Origin: Chloroflexota bacterium
GTDB taxonomy: Bacteria; Chloroflexota; Ktedonobacteria; Ktedonobacterales; Ktedonobacteraceae
Assembly: GCA_902810755.1 (NCBI GenBank)
Contig: CADDYT010000110.1
Span: 1 to 21,103, forward strand
Reading direction: 5' to 3'
DNA: 21,103 nt
Shown one piece after another: positions 8,435-17,636 of this stretch. Numbering within the stretch: the first letter of the stretch is position 1; every line of letters starts with the position of its first letter. A program made the translations under genes and the position numbers. The notes beneath the pieces are model-generated. The model was not told the DNA's origin and ran no database searches. It saw only the letters and a program-made list of their open reading frames with translations.

Positions 8435-10849
8435 ATGAGAATCTATAATACGCTGACGCATGAAGTCGAAGAGATTGTGCCGTTAGAGGCGAATAAAATC
8501 AAGATGTATTCGTGCGGGCCGACGGTCTATCGCTTTATTCACATTGGCAACCTGCGCACCTTCACGATGGCCGACTGGCTGCGCCGCGCCTTTGAGTATC
8601 GCGGCTTCGAGGTGCTGCACGTCAAAAATATTACCGATGTTGGTCATATGCGGCAGGAGATGCTGGATCGCGGCGAGGATAAGCTGATTGCTCAGGCGCG
8701 CAAAGAGGGCAAGACTTCGGCACAGATCGCCGAGTTTTACACGGCAGCCTTTCATGAAGACGAGGCGAAACTGAATATCCTGCCCGCGCATATCTTCCCG
8801 CGCGCCACGCAACATATTCCCGAAATGCTTGCCATCGTTGCCGGGCTGCTTGAAAAGGGATTTGCGTATGAAATCAACGGCAATGTCTACTTCGACACGC
8901 GGCGTTTCCCGGCCTACGGCAGGCTTTCGGGCAACCAGCTAGAGAATATGCTGGCGGGTGTGCGCGATCCCCTGGCGGTTGACCGGCGCAACCCGGAGGA
9001 TTTTCTGCTGTGGAAGCGGGCGGAGCCTGGGCGCGAGATGGCCTGGGAAAGCCCCTGGGGTCTCGGCTTCCCCGGCTGGCATATCGAGTGTAGCGCCATG
9101 TCGATGAAGTACCTGGGCCAGCACTTCGACCTGCATACCGGCGGCGTCGACAACATCTTCCCCCATCATGAGGGCGAGATGGCCCAGAGCGAGGCGTTTA
9201 CCGGCCAGCCGTTCGTCAATTACTGGGTTCACGCCCAGCATCTGCTGGCCGATGGGCAGAAGATGGCGAAATCGACCGGCAACGCCTACACCTGCTCCGA
9301 AATTGAGGCGCGCGGCTTCGACCCGATGGCCCTGCGCTACTTCTACACGACCGCCCTCTATCGCACGCGCCTGAACTTCACCTTCCGCGCCCTGCAGGCC
9401 GCGCAAACCGCCCTCGATCGCCTGCGCGACCGCGCCTACCAGCTTTTCACCGAGGCCGATCAGGCAGAGGTTCTCTCGGACGAACCGATCGGCGCAAATC
9501 GCTGGCGCGACGCTTTTCTGGAGAAGGTAGAGAACGATCTGAACATGCCGCGTGCCATGTCGGTTGTCTGGGCCTTGCTGCGCTCGCGCGAAGACGACGC
9601 CACGACAAAGCTGCGCCTGCTGCTCGACTTTGACCGCATTCTCGGCTTTGACCTCAAGGGCTACCTGCTCAGTGACCGCCCGCAGCGGCGCGGCGACCCG
9701 CAGGTCTATCTTGAAGCGGTGCCTGCCGCCATTGCGCAACAGGTGCGTGAGCGCGAGACGCTGCGCGCCCGGCGCGATTACGCGCAGGCTGACAAAGTAC
9801 GCGAGCAACTGCGCGGCGCCGGATACGAGGTGCGTGACACGGCGCGCGGTTCTCTGGTGCTGCCACGCAGGCCGGAAGAAGAATTTCTCGTCATTTCCAG
9901 TTCTCAGGACGCCCCCGACCACACACACACGCCCGATTACTACGAGTTCTCCGTCAATTTGCTGGCGCACAACAACCGCGAAGACCTGGAACGCTGCATC
10001 CAGAGCATCTGTCGTCACAGCGACCACCGCGATATCGAACTGGTCATTCTCGATAACGGTTCGACCGACGAGACGTTGCCGTATCTCCAGCAGTTGGCGC
10101 GCGGCGGCGATCTCATCGGCGAGCATGGGCAGCCCGTTGGCCTGCAGGTGCTGTTCGCCGACCACAATCTGGGTTTTGCTGCCGGGCGCAATGCCACCAT
10201 GCGCGCCAGTCGCGGCCACTATATCATCTTGCTGGATACCTCGATTGAGGTCAAAGACGATATCTGGGGGCCGCTCGCCAGCGTGCTGGCCGACCGCAAC
10301 ATTGGGGTCGTGGGGCCATATGGACTGGTCACGGAAGACCTGCGCGAGTTCTACGAGCCGGTCTTCAACTGGCCCGGCGAGAGTCCCGACGTCGATGCTA
10401 TCGAAGGCTATCTGATGGCCTTCCGGCGCAAGCTGCTGCCCGAAGTCGGCTGGATCGACGAGAAATTCCGCTTCTATCGCCTGGCCGACGTGCATTTCAG
10501 TTTCTTTTTCAAGGCCGCCGGTTATCGCGCGCTGGTCGCGCCCCAGGTGGCCGACTGCATCGAAAAGCACCCGCACCGCGAATGGTTCAGCCTGAGCGAG
10601 GAGGAGCGCGCGACGAAGAGCAAGAAAAATTATGACATCTTCCGCGCGCGCTGGCATCACGGCGAGAGCCTGCTCGTCCTCAACTACAATCCACAGAACC
10701 TCTGGCGCGGCCACGATCACCCTCACCATGTCGGCGGGACGCATGCCCACCAGCCGGGGGAATTGCCGCCGCCCGGTCAGAAGCACAGCCATGTCCACCA
10801 GCACTGGCCCGACCACGCGCACGAACACGCCCACTACCACGCTCGCTAA
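8435..10849 (+). CDS. cysS: Cysteinyl-tRNA synthetase fused to GT2 glycosyltransferase with His-rich tail
   Basis: I start this gene at the ATG at 8435 (804 residues). CAGGGG lies 6 bases upstream, and the product then opens MRIYNTLTHEVEEIVP as CysRS proteins do; an in-frame ATG at 8420 would add five residues. Residues 1 to about 480 are a full class I CysRS that charges tRNA-Cys. It has HIGN (36-39), KMAKS (276-280) and the zinc ligands Cys27, Cys219, His244 and Glu248. After a linker (about 480-503), a GT2-type glycosyltransferase runs from about 504 to 735, with DNGSTD (540-545) and the LGFAAGRN segment. Its usual DxD region reads LLDTSIEV, so metal and donor use are uncertain. The last 45 residues are very His-rich (HDHPHH, HEHAHYH) and probably bind metal. 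No stop codon or internal start separates the parts, so the fusion is read directly. Confidence 0.93.
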   Translation: MRIYNTLTHEVEEIVPLEANKIKMYSCGPTVYRFIHIGNLRTFTMADWLRRAFEYRGFEVLHVKNITDVGHMRQEMLDRGEDKLIAQARKEGKTSAQIAEFYTAAFHEDEAKLNILPAHIFPRATQHIPEMLAIVAGLLEKGFAYEINGNVYFDTRRFPAYGRLSGNQLENMLAGVRDPLAVDRRNPEDFLLWKRAEPGREMAWESPWGLGFPGWHIECSAMSMKYLGQHFDLHTGGVDNIFPHHEGEMAQSEAFTGQPFVNYWVHAQHLLADGQKMAKSTGNAYTCSEIEARGFDPMALRYFYTTALYRTRLNFTFRALQAAQTALDRLRDRAYQLFTEADQAEVLSDEPIGANRWRDAFLEKVENDLNMPRAMSVVWALLRSREDDATTKLRLLLDFDRILGFDLKGYLLSDRPQRRGDPQVYLEAVPAAIAQQVRERETLRARRDYAQADKVREQLRGAGYEVRDTARGSLVLPRRPEEEFLVISSSQDAPDHTHTPDYYEFSVNLLAHNNREDLERCIQSICRHSDHRDIELVILDNGSTDETLPYLQQLARGGDLIGEHGQPVGLQVLFADHNLGFAAGRNATMRASRGHYIILLDTSIEVKDDIWGPLASVLADRNIGVVGPYGLVTEDLREFYEPVFNWPGESPDVDAIEGYLMAFRRKLLPEVGWIDEKFRFYRLADVHFSFFFKAAGYRALVAPQVADCIEKHPHREWFSLSEEERATKSKKNYDIFRARWHHGESLLVLNYNPQNLWRGHDHPHHVGGTHAHQPGELPPPGQKHSHVHQHWPDHAHEHAHYHAR

Positions 10850-10859
10850 CTTGCAATAC

Positions 10860-10884
10860 TATGCTAAATGAAGCATACTATAAT
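10860..10884 (+). promoter_or_regulatory. Possible promoter and operator before the MFS gene
   Basis: A consensus TATAAT (10879-10884) sits about 50 bases before the MFS start. Just upstream, TATGCT (10860-10865) and AGCATA (10872-10877) form an inverted repeat that overlaps the spacer and could be an operator. The nearest -35-like TTGCAA (10851-10856) is 22 bases away, so the promoter call is weak. Confidence 0.3.
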
Positions 10885-10932
10885 TAGAGATTCTGGTTCG
10901 GCCCTTGTACCTTCATAGTGGGAAACGTGCTT

Positions 10933-13029
10933 ATGATGGATATTCATGATACTCACCCACACCGGCTGCCGGTGCGTGAGCAACTGACCCTCAGTTTTTT
11001 ATGGTTTTCTTTGAACTTTCAGTCTGCCGCTCTGCTTTCGATTGTCATTCCCACACAGATTTTGCTCTTTGTCAGTCCCGGCGCGGTAGGTAATGCGCAG
11101 CAGGCGACCTTTCTGGGCTGGCTGGCGACGATGGGTGCGCTGTTGAGTCTGGTAATTCCGCCGATTATCGGCCTGCTCTCCGATCATACCACCGGCTCTC
11201 TGGGGCGTCGCCGTCCCTATATTCTGGTGGGTGCGATTCTGCTGCTCTTTAGCGCGCTCATGCTTGGCTCGGCCAGCACCATCGTCTTTTTCGTGCTGGC
11301 GCTTGCTATCTATCAACTCGGCAACAATATCGTCACGGCGGCCTATCAGGGCCTGCTGCCCGACCTCGTGCCGCCGGATCAGCGCGGCGCGGCCTCCGGC
11401 TACATGGGCTTGATGACCATTCTGGGCAATGTGAGTAGTCTCGGTCTCGCGGCCCTGCTCCTGGGGGCAATCAGCCTCAGTTCCACCGCTCCTGCCCTCA
11501 TTCATCACGGGGCCAGCATCTACTATACCCTGACTGCGCTTGGCATGCTGCTCGGTGTGCTGGTTACAGTTATTGGCGTCCACGAGGTGCCATACGTACC
11601 GGAAATGGTGCAGCGACCCATGCAGGAGAGCCGGAGAGTGCGTTTTCGCCGCTGGGTCAGGCACAACTGGCTCGAACCCTGGCACAATTTCAATTTCACG
11701 CTGGTTTTCCTCACACGCTTCTCCGTCATGATGGGCCTTGCCCTGTTCATGACCTTTATCGAATATTACTTTGCCGACGTGGCTCATGCCGCCAATTTTG
11801 TGCAGGCCACCGCCGTCGTAGCCGTGCTGGCGCTAATCGGAGCCGTCTTCAGCGCCTTTTTCCTGGGCCTCCTCTCAGACCATATACGCCGCACGCCTGT
11901 TGTCTGCGTGGCGACCATCTTCATGGCGATTGCCGCGCTCACCTTCGTCGTCTTTCCCGGCAACATCCCGCTCTGGCCGCTCGGCGTGCTGTTCGGCCTG
12001 GGCTACGGCGCCTACATCAGCGTGGACTGGGCGCTTGCCATCGATGCCATGCCGTCGCTGAGTACCGTTGGCAAAGACATGGGCCTGTGGAGCGCCTCAT
12101 CGACGCTGCCGGCCATCGTCGCCCCCGTACTGGGCGGCTCGGTGATCGCTCTCGCCAGCAATATCTTCGGGCAGACCGCGCCGGGCTACCGGCTGGTCTT
12201 CGCCATTGCCTCCCTCTTCCTGCTGCTCGGAGCCTTCTTCATTCTGCTCTTCCGTGAGCAGCGAGCGCGGCGGGCACAGGCTCAAGATGTGATGCCCGCT
12301 GGCTCCTCTGTCCCGGCAACGCAGACACAGGAGAACGTGACCCGCTCAGAAGATACACCTGTCTCCGCCCAGCCGACCCAGGCGCGCCGCCAGCGTCGTC
12401 GGCGCTCACCGGCCCCATTGTGGAGACTGGCCTTTCAAACGCGGGCAGGCAGGGCGCGCGGCTTCATGCACTTCTGGCCCTTCTGGGAACGTTTCACTCT
12501 GGCCCTCTGGCACGTGAAGCCCGTCCCTGACGCGCCAAATCACCTGCTGGAAGCCCGTTTCACCCGCTATCACGGTCGGCCAATCGACCTGCCCGACGGC
12601 ACGCACGTCAACGATGGCGACCCCGTTCTCGAACTGCATTTCAGTAACCGGCACCTCATGGAGGCCGCTGCCCATGCCGGGCCTTTCGATCTACTGCGCA
12701 TGATCGCCGAAGATATGGCTGCCCTCGCCCGCTGGACGCAGCAGCCGGATTTCCCTGCGCACATCCAGGTCATCTACGGCGTCTCGCTGCTCTATCGCGG
12801 GGCCACGCGCCTCGGTTTCACCCTGCGCGAACGCCCCTTCACCCTGCTCGCCTGGTTCGACCGCATCTTCCTGACCGGCCTGCTCGTCCTCTACCACGAA
12901 CAGGGCCTGCAGCGTCTCCTGCAAGGCACCACCTACGGCACCTACCCCCAGGAAGTCTGGATGTCGCGCCGCGAACTGGTGAGGAGATATATTACTGGCG
13001 ACAAAGAATCTGGCACCAGAACTCGTTAA
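10933..13029 (+). CDS. MFS transporter fused to a C-terminal YkoP-like domain
   Basis: This is a major facilitator transporter of 698 residues from the ATG at 10933, where a GGGA lies 9 bases upstream. A GTG at 10918 would add five residues and has no ribosome site. Residues up to about 443 give about twelve membrane helices with the MFS loop 2-3 signature ([17 protein letters not shown]), resembling sugar or glycoside-type carriers; the substrate is unknown. A charged linker rich in Gln/Arg/Pro follows. A soluble domain of about 200 residues (about 495-695) then contains [16 protein letters not shown], which recalls the YkoP-type domain found beside some polysaccharide deacetylases; that is a memory-based resemblance. 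The gene follows cysS in the same direction after 83 bases. The fusion suggests that transport is coupled to binding or processing of a lipid or glycan, which is inference. Confidence 0.85.
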   Translation: MMDIHDTHPHRLPVREQLTLSFLWFSLNFQSAALLSIVIPTQILLFVSPGAVGNAQQATFLGWLATMGALLSLVIPPIIGLLSDHTTGSLGRRRPYILVGAILLLFSALMLGSASTIVFFVLALAIYQLGNNIVTAAYQGLLPDLVPPDQRGAASGYMGLMTILGNVSSLGLAALLLGAISLSSTAPALIHHGASIYYTLTALGMLLGVLVTVIGVHEVPYVPEMVQRPMQESRRVRFRRWVRHNWLEPWHNFNFTLVFLTRFSVMMGLALFMTFIEYYFADVAHAANFVQATAVVAVLALIGAVFSAFFLGLLSDHIRRTPVVCVATIFMAIAALTFVVFPGNIPLWPLGVLFGLGYGAYISVDWALAIDAMPSLSTVGKDMGLWSASSTLPAIVAPVLGGSVIALASNIFGQTAPGYRLVFAIASLFLLLGAFFILLFREQRARRAQAQDVMPAGSSVPATQTQENVTRSEDTPVSAQPTQARRQRRRRSPAPLWRLAFQTRAGRARGFMHFWPFWERFTLALWHVKPVPDAPNHLLEARFTRYHGRPIDLPDGTHVNDGDPVLELHFSNRHLMEAAAHAGPFDLLRMIAEDMAALARWTQQPDFPAHIQVIYGVSLLYRGATRLGFTLRERPFTLLAWFDRIFLTGLLVLYHEQGLQRLLQGTTYGTYPQEVWMSRRELVRRYITGDKESGTRTR

Positions 13030-13287
13030 AGGCATTGCCATCAATTTTTATGACGAGGCGCGTGGGAATGCCACTGCTATCAGGAATCTCGTAGAGCCAG
13101 CCATCTCTCATTTCACCAAACCCATAGTGTACAAGAGCATCACATCCTTTCTCAGGGAGTGGTATGTGGTTGCCATATAAACACTTCGCTACAAGTACAA
13201 CTTCACTGACCTATGAAAAAGGCTGACATAATCAGCACTCTCATCGTTCCCAACAAAAGTATAACCAATACACTCTTCGAAATACCA
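12992..13287 (-). pseudogene. Possible frameshifted coding remnant
   Basis: Two minus-strand frames give protein-like sequence in series. One (13287-13189) includes FVGNDESADYVSLFH and ends in TAG. The other (13210-12992) includes GYGNHIPLP-like text (read as LYGNHIPLPEKGC), then MRDGWLYEIPDSSGIPTRLV, and ends in TAA within the 3' end of the MFS gene. A frameshift around 13189-13210 would join them. Neither part has a convincing start codon or ribosome site. The family is not recognised. This is otherwise the whole content of the roughly 300-bp gap 13030-13333, which is AT-richer than its surroundings. Confidence 0.25.
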
Positions 13288-13333
13288 TCAACAACTGATG
13301 ATATTTTGTGGAGATTTTGTTGAGATGTGCTGC

Positions 13334-13780
13334 CTAAGCATCGTCGTCAGAGAGATGAAGGTATTTTATCTGCCTTCTTGTCACCCGTAGTTTACGCACA
13401 ATGCTAGCAACATGCAACCTGACGGTGGGCTGTGTAATACAAAGCTCTTTTGCGATTTCGGCATCTGTACATCCTTTGCGCAAAAGCAAAAAGACATCTC
13501 GTTCGCGGGCGGTCAGTGTGTCTATAGGGGTAGATGAGTTCATGCTGTTTCTGGCACGGTCAAGCAGTAATGGCGTTATTGCTGGATCGAGAAGGAATGC
13601 ATGTTCGCCCTCTTTCTGAGCAATTTGCAGGATAAGGAAAAGTGATTGACTCCAGGTATTTTCTAAAAGATAGCCTATCGCCCCTTCATCTAAAGCAGTG
13701 AATAGTTTGCCCTGGTCTAATTGATCGGCTAGAACAACAAAATGGCCTTCTGGCAAGAGGGTAAGGCTTGTTATCAACAA
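13334..13780 (-). CDS. Truncated LuxR/NarL-family regulator with incomplete receiver
   Basis: This 148-residue protein has a clear C-terminal LuxR-type helix-turn-helix (about 87-140: LTARERDVFLLL, DAEIAKELCITQPTVRLHV). Before it is the second half of a response-regulator receiver (FVVLADQ at 14-20, EGAIGYLLE at 32-40). The first half, with the acidic pocket, is missing. The only usable start is TTG at 13780. In-frame codons further upstream read DLIIVHQ, matching the beta-3 strand but with His where the phosphorylated Asp should be, and a TAG at 13835-13837 closes the frame. The gene may therefore be a decayed response regulator, or a phosphorylation-independent DNA-binding protein. No partner histidine kinase is nearby. 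Confidence 0.65.
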   Translation of the reverse strand: MLITSLTLLPEGHFVVLADQLDQGKLFTALDEGAIGYLLENTWSQSLFLILQIAQKEGEHAFLLDPAITPLLLDRARNSMNSSTPIDTLTARERDVFLLLRKGCTDAEIAKELCITQPTVRLHVASIVRKLRVTRRQIKYLHLSDDDA

Positions 13781-13931
13781 TTGATGAACTATGATAAGGT
13801 CTATGTGCTGCTGTGTTGCGAGATGCTGCTTTATCTATGGGAGTGAAGGCATGGCTTATTGCAGGGAGCGTTATTTTTCGGTAAGCTATAGAGAGTAGGG
13901 AGTTGTATTTTACCAACCAGACAGGGGAAGT

Positions 13932-16900
13932 ATGCAGCAAGATCAGGGGCGCGCACTCGTGGCGGGAATGATTGGCGTCGATATCGGGGGGACATTTACC
14001 GATATCGTCGAGTATGTGCCATCGCGGGATGGGGCGCAGTTGCGTATCTACAAGGTGCCGAGTACGCCACGCGACCCGTCGCAGGGCTTGCTAGCAGGCT
14101 TGCAGGCGCTGCAGGCGGAGCCGGGGAGCGTAGTGATTCACGGCACGACGGTTGCCACCAACGCGCTGCTGGAGCGCAAGGGCGCGCGGGCAGCGCTGGT
14201 GACGACGCGGGGCTTTGCTGATGTGCTGGAGATCGGGCGGCAGAATCGCCCCGCGCTCTATGACCTGATGCAGCAGCGCCCGCCCGCGCTCATTCCTCGC
14301 GAGCGCCGCTTTGAACTGGCCGAGCGGCTCGACTATCATGGCAATGTGCTGCAAGCGCCCACAGATGAAGTATTGAAGCAATTGTTGCAACAATTGGCCG
14401 ACTGTGCGCCAGAGAGTATCGCTGTTTCCCTGCTCTATGCCTTCCGCAATCCGGCGCACGAGCAGGCGCTGGCTGCCTTACTACGGGATCGCTTTCCCGA
14501 TGTGTATCTCTCGCTGTCCAGCGAAATTTTGCCGCAGTTTCGCGAATACGAACGCACCAGCACCGTTGCCGTCAACGCCTACGTGCAGCCGCTGATGGCC
14601 CGCTACCTGCGCAATGTGCAGGAGCGCGTCAATGGCCCGTTGCGCATTATGCAGTCGTCCGGCGGCAGCATCTCCGCCGGGGTCGCGGCGGAGGAGCCGG
14701 TACGCACGGTTTTGAGCGGCCCGGCGGGCGGCGTGATCGGCGCGTACCATATCGCGAAGCTGGCGGGCCATGAGCAGATCATCACGCTGGACATGGGTGG
14801 CACCTCGACGGATGTCGCGCTCTGCCCCGGCGTCATTCCTGAAACCACCGAGGCCAGCGTGGCCGGTTGCCCGGTCAGCGTGCCTACCGTCGCCATTCAT
14901 ACCGTTGGCGCGGGCGGCGGCTCTATCGTGCGGCTCGACGAGGGCAACGCGCTCACCGTTGGCCCCGAATCTGCCGGGGCTGTGCCTGGCCCTGCCTGCT
15001 ACGGCGTGGGCGACGAGCTGACTGTGACCGATGCCAACCTCGTGCTGGGGCGTATCGACGCCGCGCATTTCCTCGGTGGTCGCTTCCCGCTCTATCCTGA
15101 ACGTGCGCAGGAACGCATGGAGCAACTGGCGCAGCGTATGGGCGTGAGCGTGCAGGAGGCGGCTCTGGGCGTGATTCGCGTGGTCAATGCCAGCATGGAG
15201 CGCGCGCTGCGCCAGGTCTCGCTGGAGCAGGGCTATGATCCGCGCCTCTTTACCTTGCTGCCCTTCGGCGGCGCTGGCCCGTTGCACGCCTGCGAACTGG
15301 CGGAAAGCCTGCACATCCCGCGCGTCTTCATCCCGCGCTACCCCGGTGTGCTTTCCGCGCTGGGGATGCTGCTTGCGCCCATTGTCAAGGACTACGTGCA
15401 GACCGTCATGCTGTCCGCGCCGGAACTCGACACGGCGGCGCTGGCAGCACTATTTGAACCATTAGAGGCGCAGGCCCGCGCCGATATGGAACGCGAGCGG
15501 CAGGCCCTCGGCGCTCAAGACGCCATCCAGGTCTCGTTCCAGCGCCTCTACGACCTGCGCTATGTCGGCCAATCCTATGAACTGACCACGCCGGATGCTG
15601 GAAATCTCGCTGAGACGCTGGCTCGTTTCCATACATTGCACGAACAACGCTATGGGCATAGCCATCCCGATCAACCGGTGCAGGTTGTGGCCGTGCGTAT
15701 CAAGGCCGTGCTGCAACCGCCGCAGCCAGATTTGCCTGCCGCGCCCTATGATGGCCTGTCACCAGACCATGCTCTGCTCGGCGAGCGACCTATGATCTTT
15801 GCAACGGGTGAACACACGGCCCGTATCTATGACCGCGAGCGTTTGCGGCATGGCAACCATATCGTCGGCCCGGCCCTGATTGTGCAGAGCGACAGTACCA
15901 TCCTGCTACCCCCTGACTGGGAGGCCCAGATCGACGCCTACGGCAACATTGCCGCCCGTTTCACCGGTACAAACGTGGGTGCGCAATTCATCACGCCCGC
16001 CGCCGGAGTAACGGGTGTGACCAGCGGCAACCCCACGCCCGTCTCGCTCGAAATCTTCAAACATCTCTTTGCCTCAGCTGCCGAAGAAATGGGCGTGACG
16101 CTGGGCAGAACAGCGTATTCGCCCAATATCAAGGAGCGCAAAGATTATTCCTGTGCCTGTTTCGACGCGCAGGGGCGTTTGATTGCCCAGGCCGAGCATA
16201 TTCCTGTTCATCTGGGGGCCATGCCCGCCTCTGTGCGCGCCGCCATCGAGCAATTTGCCACGTTTGAGCCGGGCGATATCGTCATTCTCAACGACCCCTA
16301 TCTGGGCGGGACGCACCTGCCGGATATCACGCTGGTCGCGCCCGTCTTCATCGCCGACGACCCCGATGGACGTTCGGGCGAACTGTTCGGCTTCATCGCC
16401 AGCCGCGCCCACCACGCCGATATCGGTGGTATGTCGCCGGGGTCGATGCCTATGTCGCGCGAACTCTATCAGGAAGGCGTGATTATTCCCCCGCTCAAGC
16501 TGGCGAAGCGCGGCGTGGTGAATGAGGAATTATTGCAGCTCTTCTATCGCAATGTGCGCACGCCCTGGGAGCGTAAGGGCGACATGGATGCGCAGATCGC
16601 CGCCGCGCGCGTTGGTGAGCGCCGCCTGCACGAGATTATCAGTCGCTACGGCTCGCGCACCGTGCAGGCGCATGTCGATGCCCTGCTGGACTATTCCGCG
16701 CAACTGACCCGTTCCGCGCTCTCGCTCTTGCCCGAACGTGAGGTCACATTTACCGATTATCTGGATGACGATGGTTGGGGGGCCGAAGCTCTGCCCATTA
16801 CTGTGCGTATGCAAGTGAAGGATGGCGGCATTGCCATCGATTTTAGCGGCAGCGCGCCGCAGAGCGCGGGCTGTGTCAACGCGGTGGAGGCCGTCACCGT

Positions 16901-17636
16901 CTCCGCTGTTCTCTATGCCATTCGCTGCCTGGTTGGCGAGCGCGTACCGACCAATCAGGGCTGCCTGGAACCCGTGCATATTTTTGTGCCGCAGGGAACA
17001 TTGCTCAACCCGCGTGCGCCTGCCGCCGTCGCAGCGGGCAATGTGGAGACCTCGCAGCGCGTGGTCGATACGTTATTTGGCGCGCTAACGCAGCTTGCGC
17101 CGGAGCAGATACCGGCGGCCTCGCAGGGAACGATGAATAACCTCACGCTTGGCGGCTATGACGCTGAGCGCGATAAAATATTTGCGTACTATGAAACAAT
17201 GGGCGGCGGCATGGGCGCGCGACCGGGAGCGCACGGGCTGTCGGGCGTGCATGTCCATATGAGCAACACCCGCAACACGCCCGTTGAAGCGTTGGAGATG
17301 GAACTGCCCCTGCGCGTGCGCCGCTATGCCCTGCGCAGGGGTTCCGGCGGGGCCGGTCGCTATCATGGCGGCGAAGGACTGTGCCGCGAAATCCAGTTCC
17401 TTGTTCCCGCCACCGTGACCCTGCTGACCGACCGCCGCAGGCGTCCGCCGTATGGATTGTACGGTGGGGCAGCAGGCGCGCCGGGCCGCAACACTCTGGA
17501 ACATGCGGGGGCGATACGGGAGTTGCCCGGCAAAGTCACTTTCGATGTAGAGGCCGGAGATGTCCTGACTATCTCTACTCCCGGTGGGGGTGGTTTTTTG
17601 CCAGAGGAGGAAAGTCATGTCAATAAAATCGATTGA
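13932..17636 (+). CDS. Single-chain hydantoinase/5-oxoprolinase (HyuA-HyuB fusion)
   Basis: This 1234-residue protein joins both halves of an ATP-dependent hydantoinase/oxoprolinase. These enzymes open cyclic amides such as N-methylhydantoin or 5-oxoproline; the exact substrate cannot be told. The HyuA half (about 13-690) has the actin-like phosphate loop GVDIGGTFTD (15-24), HGTTVATNALLERKGA, GPAGGVIGAYH and DMGGTSTDVAL (about 286-296). The HyuB half (about 704-1225) has ERKDYSCACFD, HIPVHLGAMP (about 755) and LNDPYLGGTHLPD (about 785). In most bacteria these are two genes; the single-chain form resembles eukaryotic 5-oxoprolinase in order and length. The ATG at 13932 has AGGGGAAG just before it, with tight spacing; an alternative ATG is at 13968. 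Its end overlaps the next gene by 20 bases, suggesting a shared transcript. Confidence 0.93.
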   Translation: MQQDQGRALVAGMIGVDIGGTFTDIVEYVPSRDGAQLRIYKVPSTPRDPSQGLLAGLQALQAEPGSVVIHGTTVATNALLERKGARAALVTTRGFADVLEIGRQNRPALYDLMQQRPPALIPRERRFELAERLDYHGNVLQAPTDEVLKQLLQQLADCAPESIAVSLLYAFRNPAHEQALAALLRDRFPDVYLSLSSEILPQFREYERTSTVAVNAYVQPLMARYLRNVQERVNGPLRIMQSSGGSISAGVAAEEPVRTVLSGPAGGVIGAYHIAKLAGHEQIITLDMGGTSTDVALCPGVIPETTEASVAGCPVSVPTVAIHTVGAGGGSIVRLDEGNALTVGPESAGAVPGPACYGVGDELTVTDANLVLGRIDAAHFLGGRFPLYPERAQERMEQLAQRMGVSVQEAALGVIRVVNASMERALRQVSLEQGYDPRLFTLLPFGGAGPLHACELAESLHIPRVFIPRYPGVLSALGMLLAPIVKDYVQTVMLSAPELDTAALAALFEPLEAQARADMERERQALGAQDAIQVSFQRLYDLRYVGQSYELTTPDAGNLAETLARFHTLHEQRYGHSHPDQPVQVVAVRIKAVLQPPQPDLPAAPYDGLSPDHALLGERPMIFATGEHTARIYDRERLRHGNHIVGPALIVQSDSTILLPPDWEAQIDAYGNIAARFTGTNVGAQFITPAAGVTGVTSGNPTPVSLEIFKHLFASAAEEMGVTLGRTAYSPNIKERKDYSCACFDAQGRLIAQAEHIPVHLGAMPASVRAAIEQFATFEPGDIVILNDPYLGGTHLPDITLVAPVFIADDPDGRSGELFGFIASRAHHADIGGMSPGSMPMSRELYQEGVIIPPLKLAKRGVVNEELLQLFYRNVRTPWERKGDMDAQIAAARVGERRLHEIISRYGSRTVQAHVDALLDYSAQLTRSALSLLPEREVTFTDYLDDDGWGAEALPITVRMQVKDGGIAIDFSGSAPQSAGCVNAVEAVTVSAVLYAIRCLVGERVPTNQGCLEPVHIFVPQGTLLNPRAPAAVAAGNVETSQRVVDTLFGALTQLAPEQIPAASQGTMNNLTLGGYDAERDKIFAYYETMGGGMGARPGAHGLSGVHVHMSNTRNTPVEALEMELPLRVRRYALRRGSGGAGRYHGGEGLCREIQFLVPATVTLLTDRRRRPPYGLYGGAAGAPGRNTLEHAGAIRELPGKVTFDVEAGDVLTISTPGGGGFLPEEESHVNKID

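Noticed and set aside
8939..10840. 633-codon minus-strand frame opposite cysS
   Set aside because: It is the antisense shadow of a GC-rich gene. The sense strand encodes a complete CysRS and GT2, and the antisense product has no recognisable domain.
13686..13940. 84-codon minus-strand frame that might supply the missing receiver half
   Set aside because: Its residues do not resemble a receiver beta-1 or beta-2 region, and it is in a different frame from the helix-turn-helix gene.
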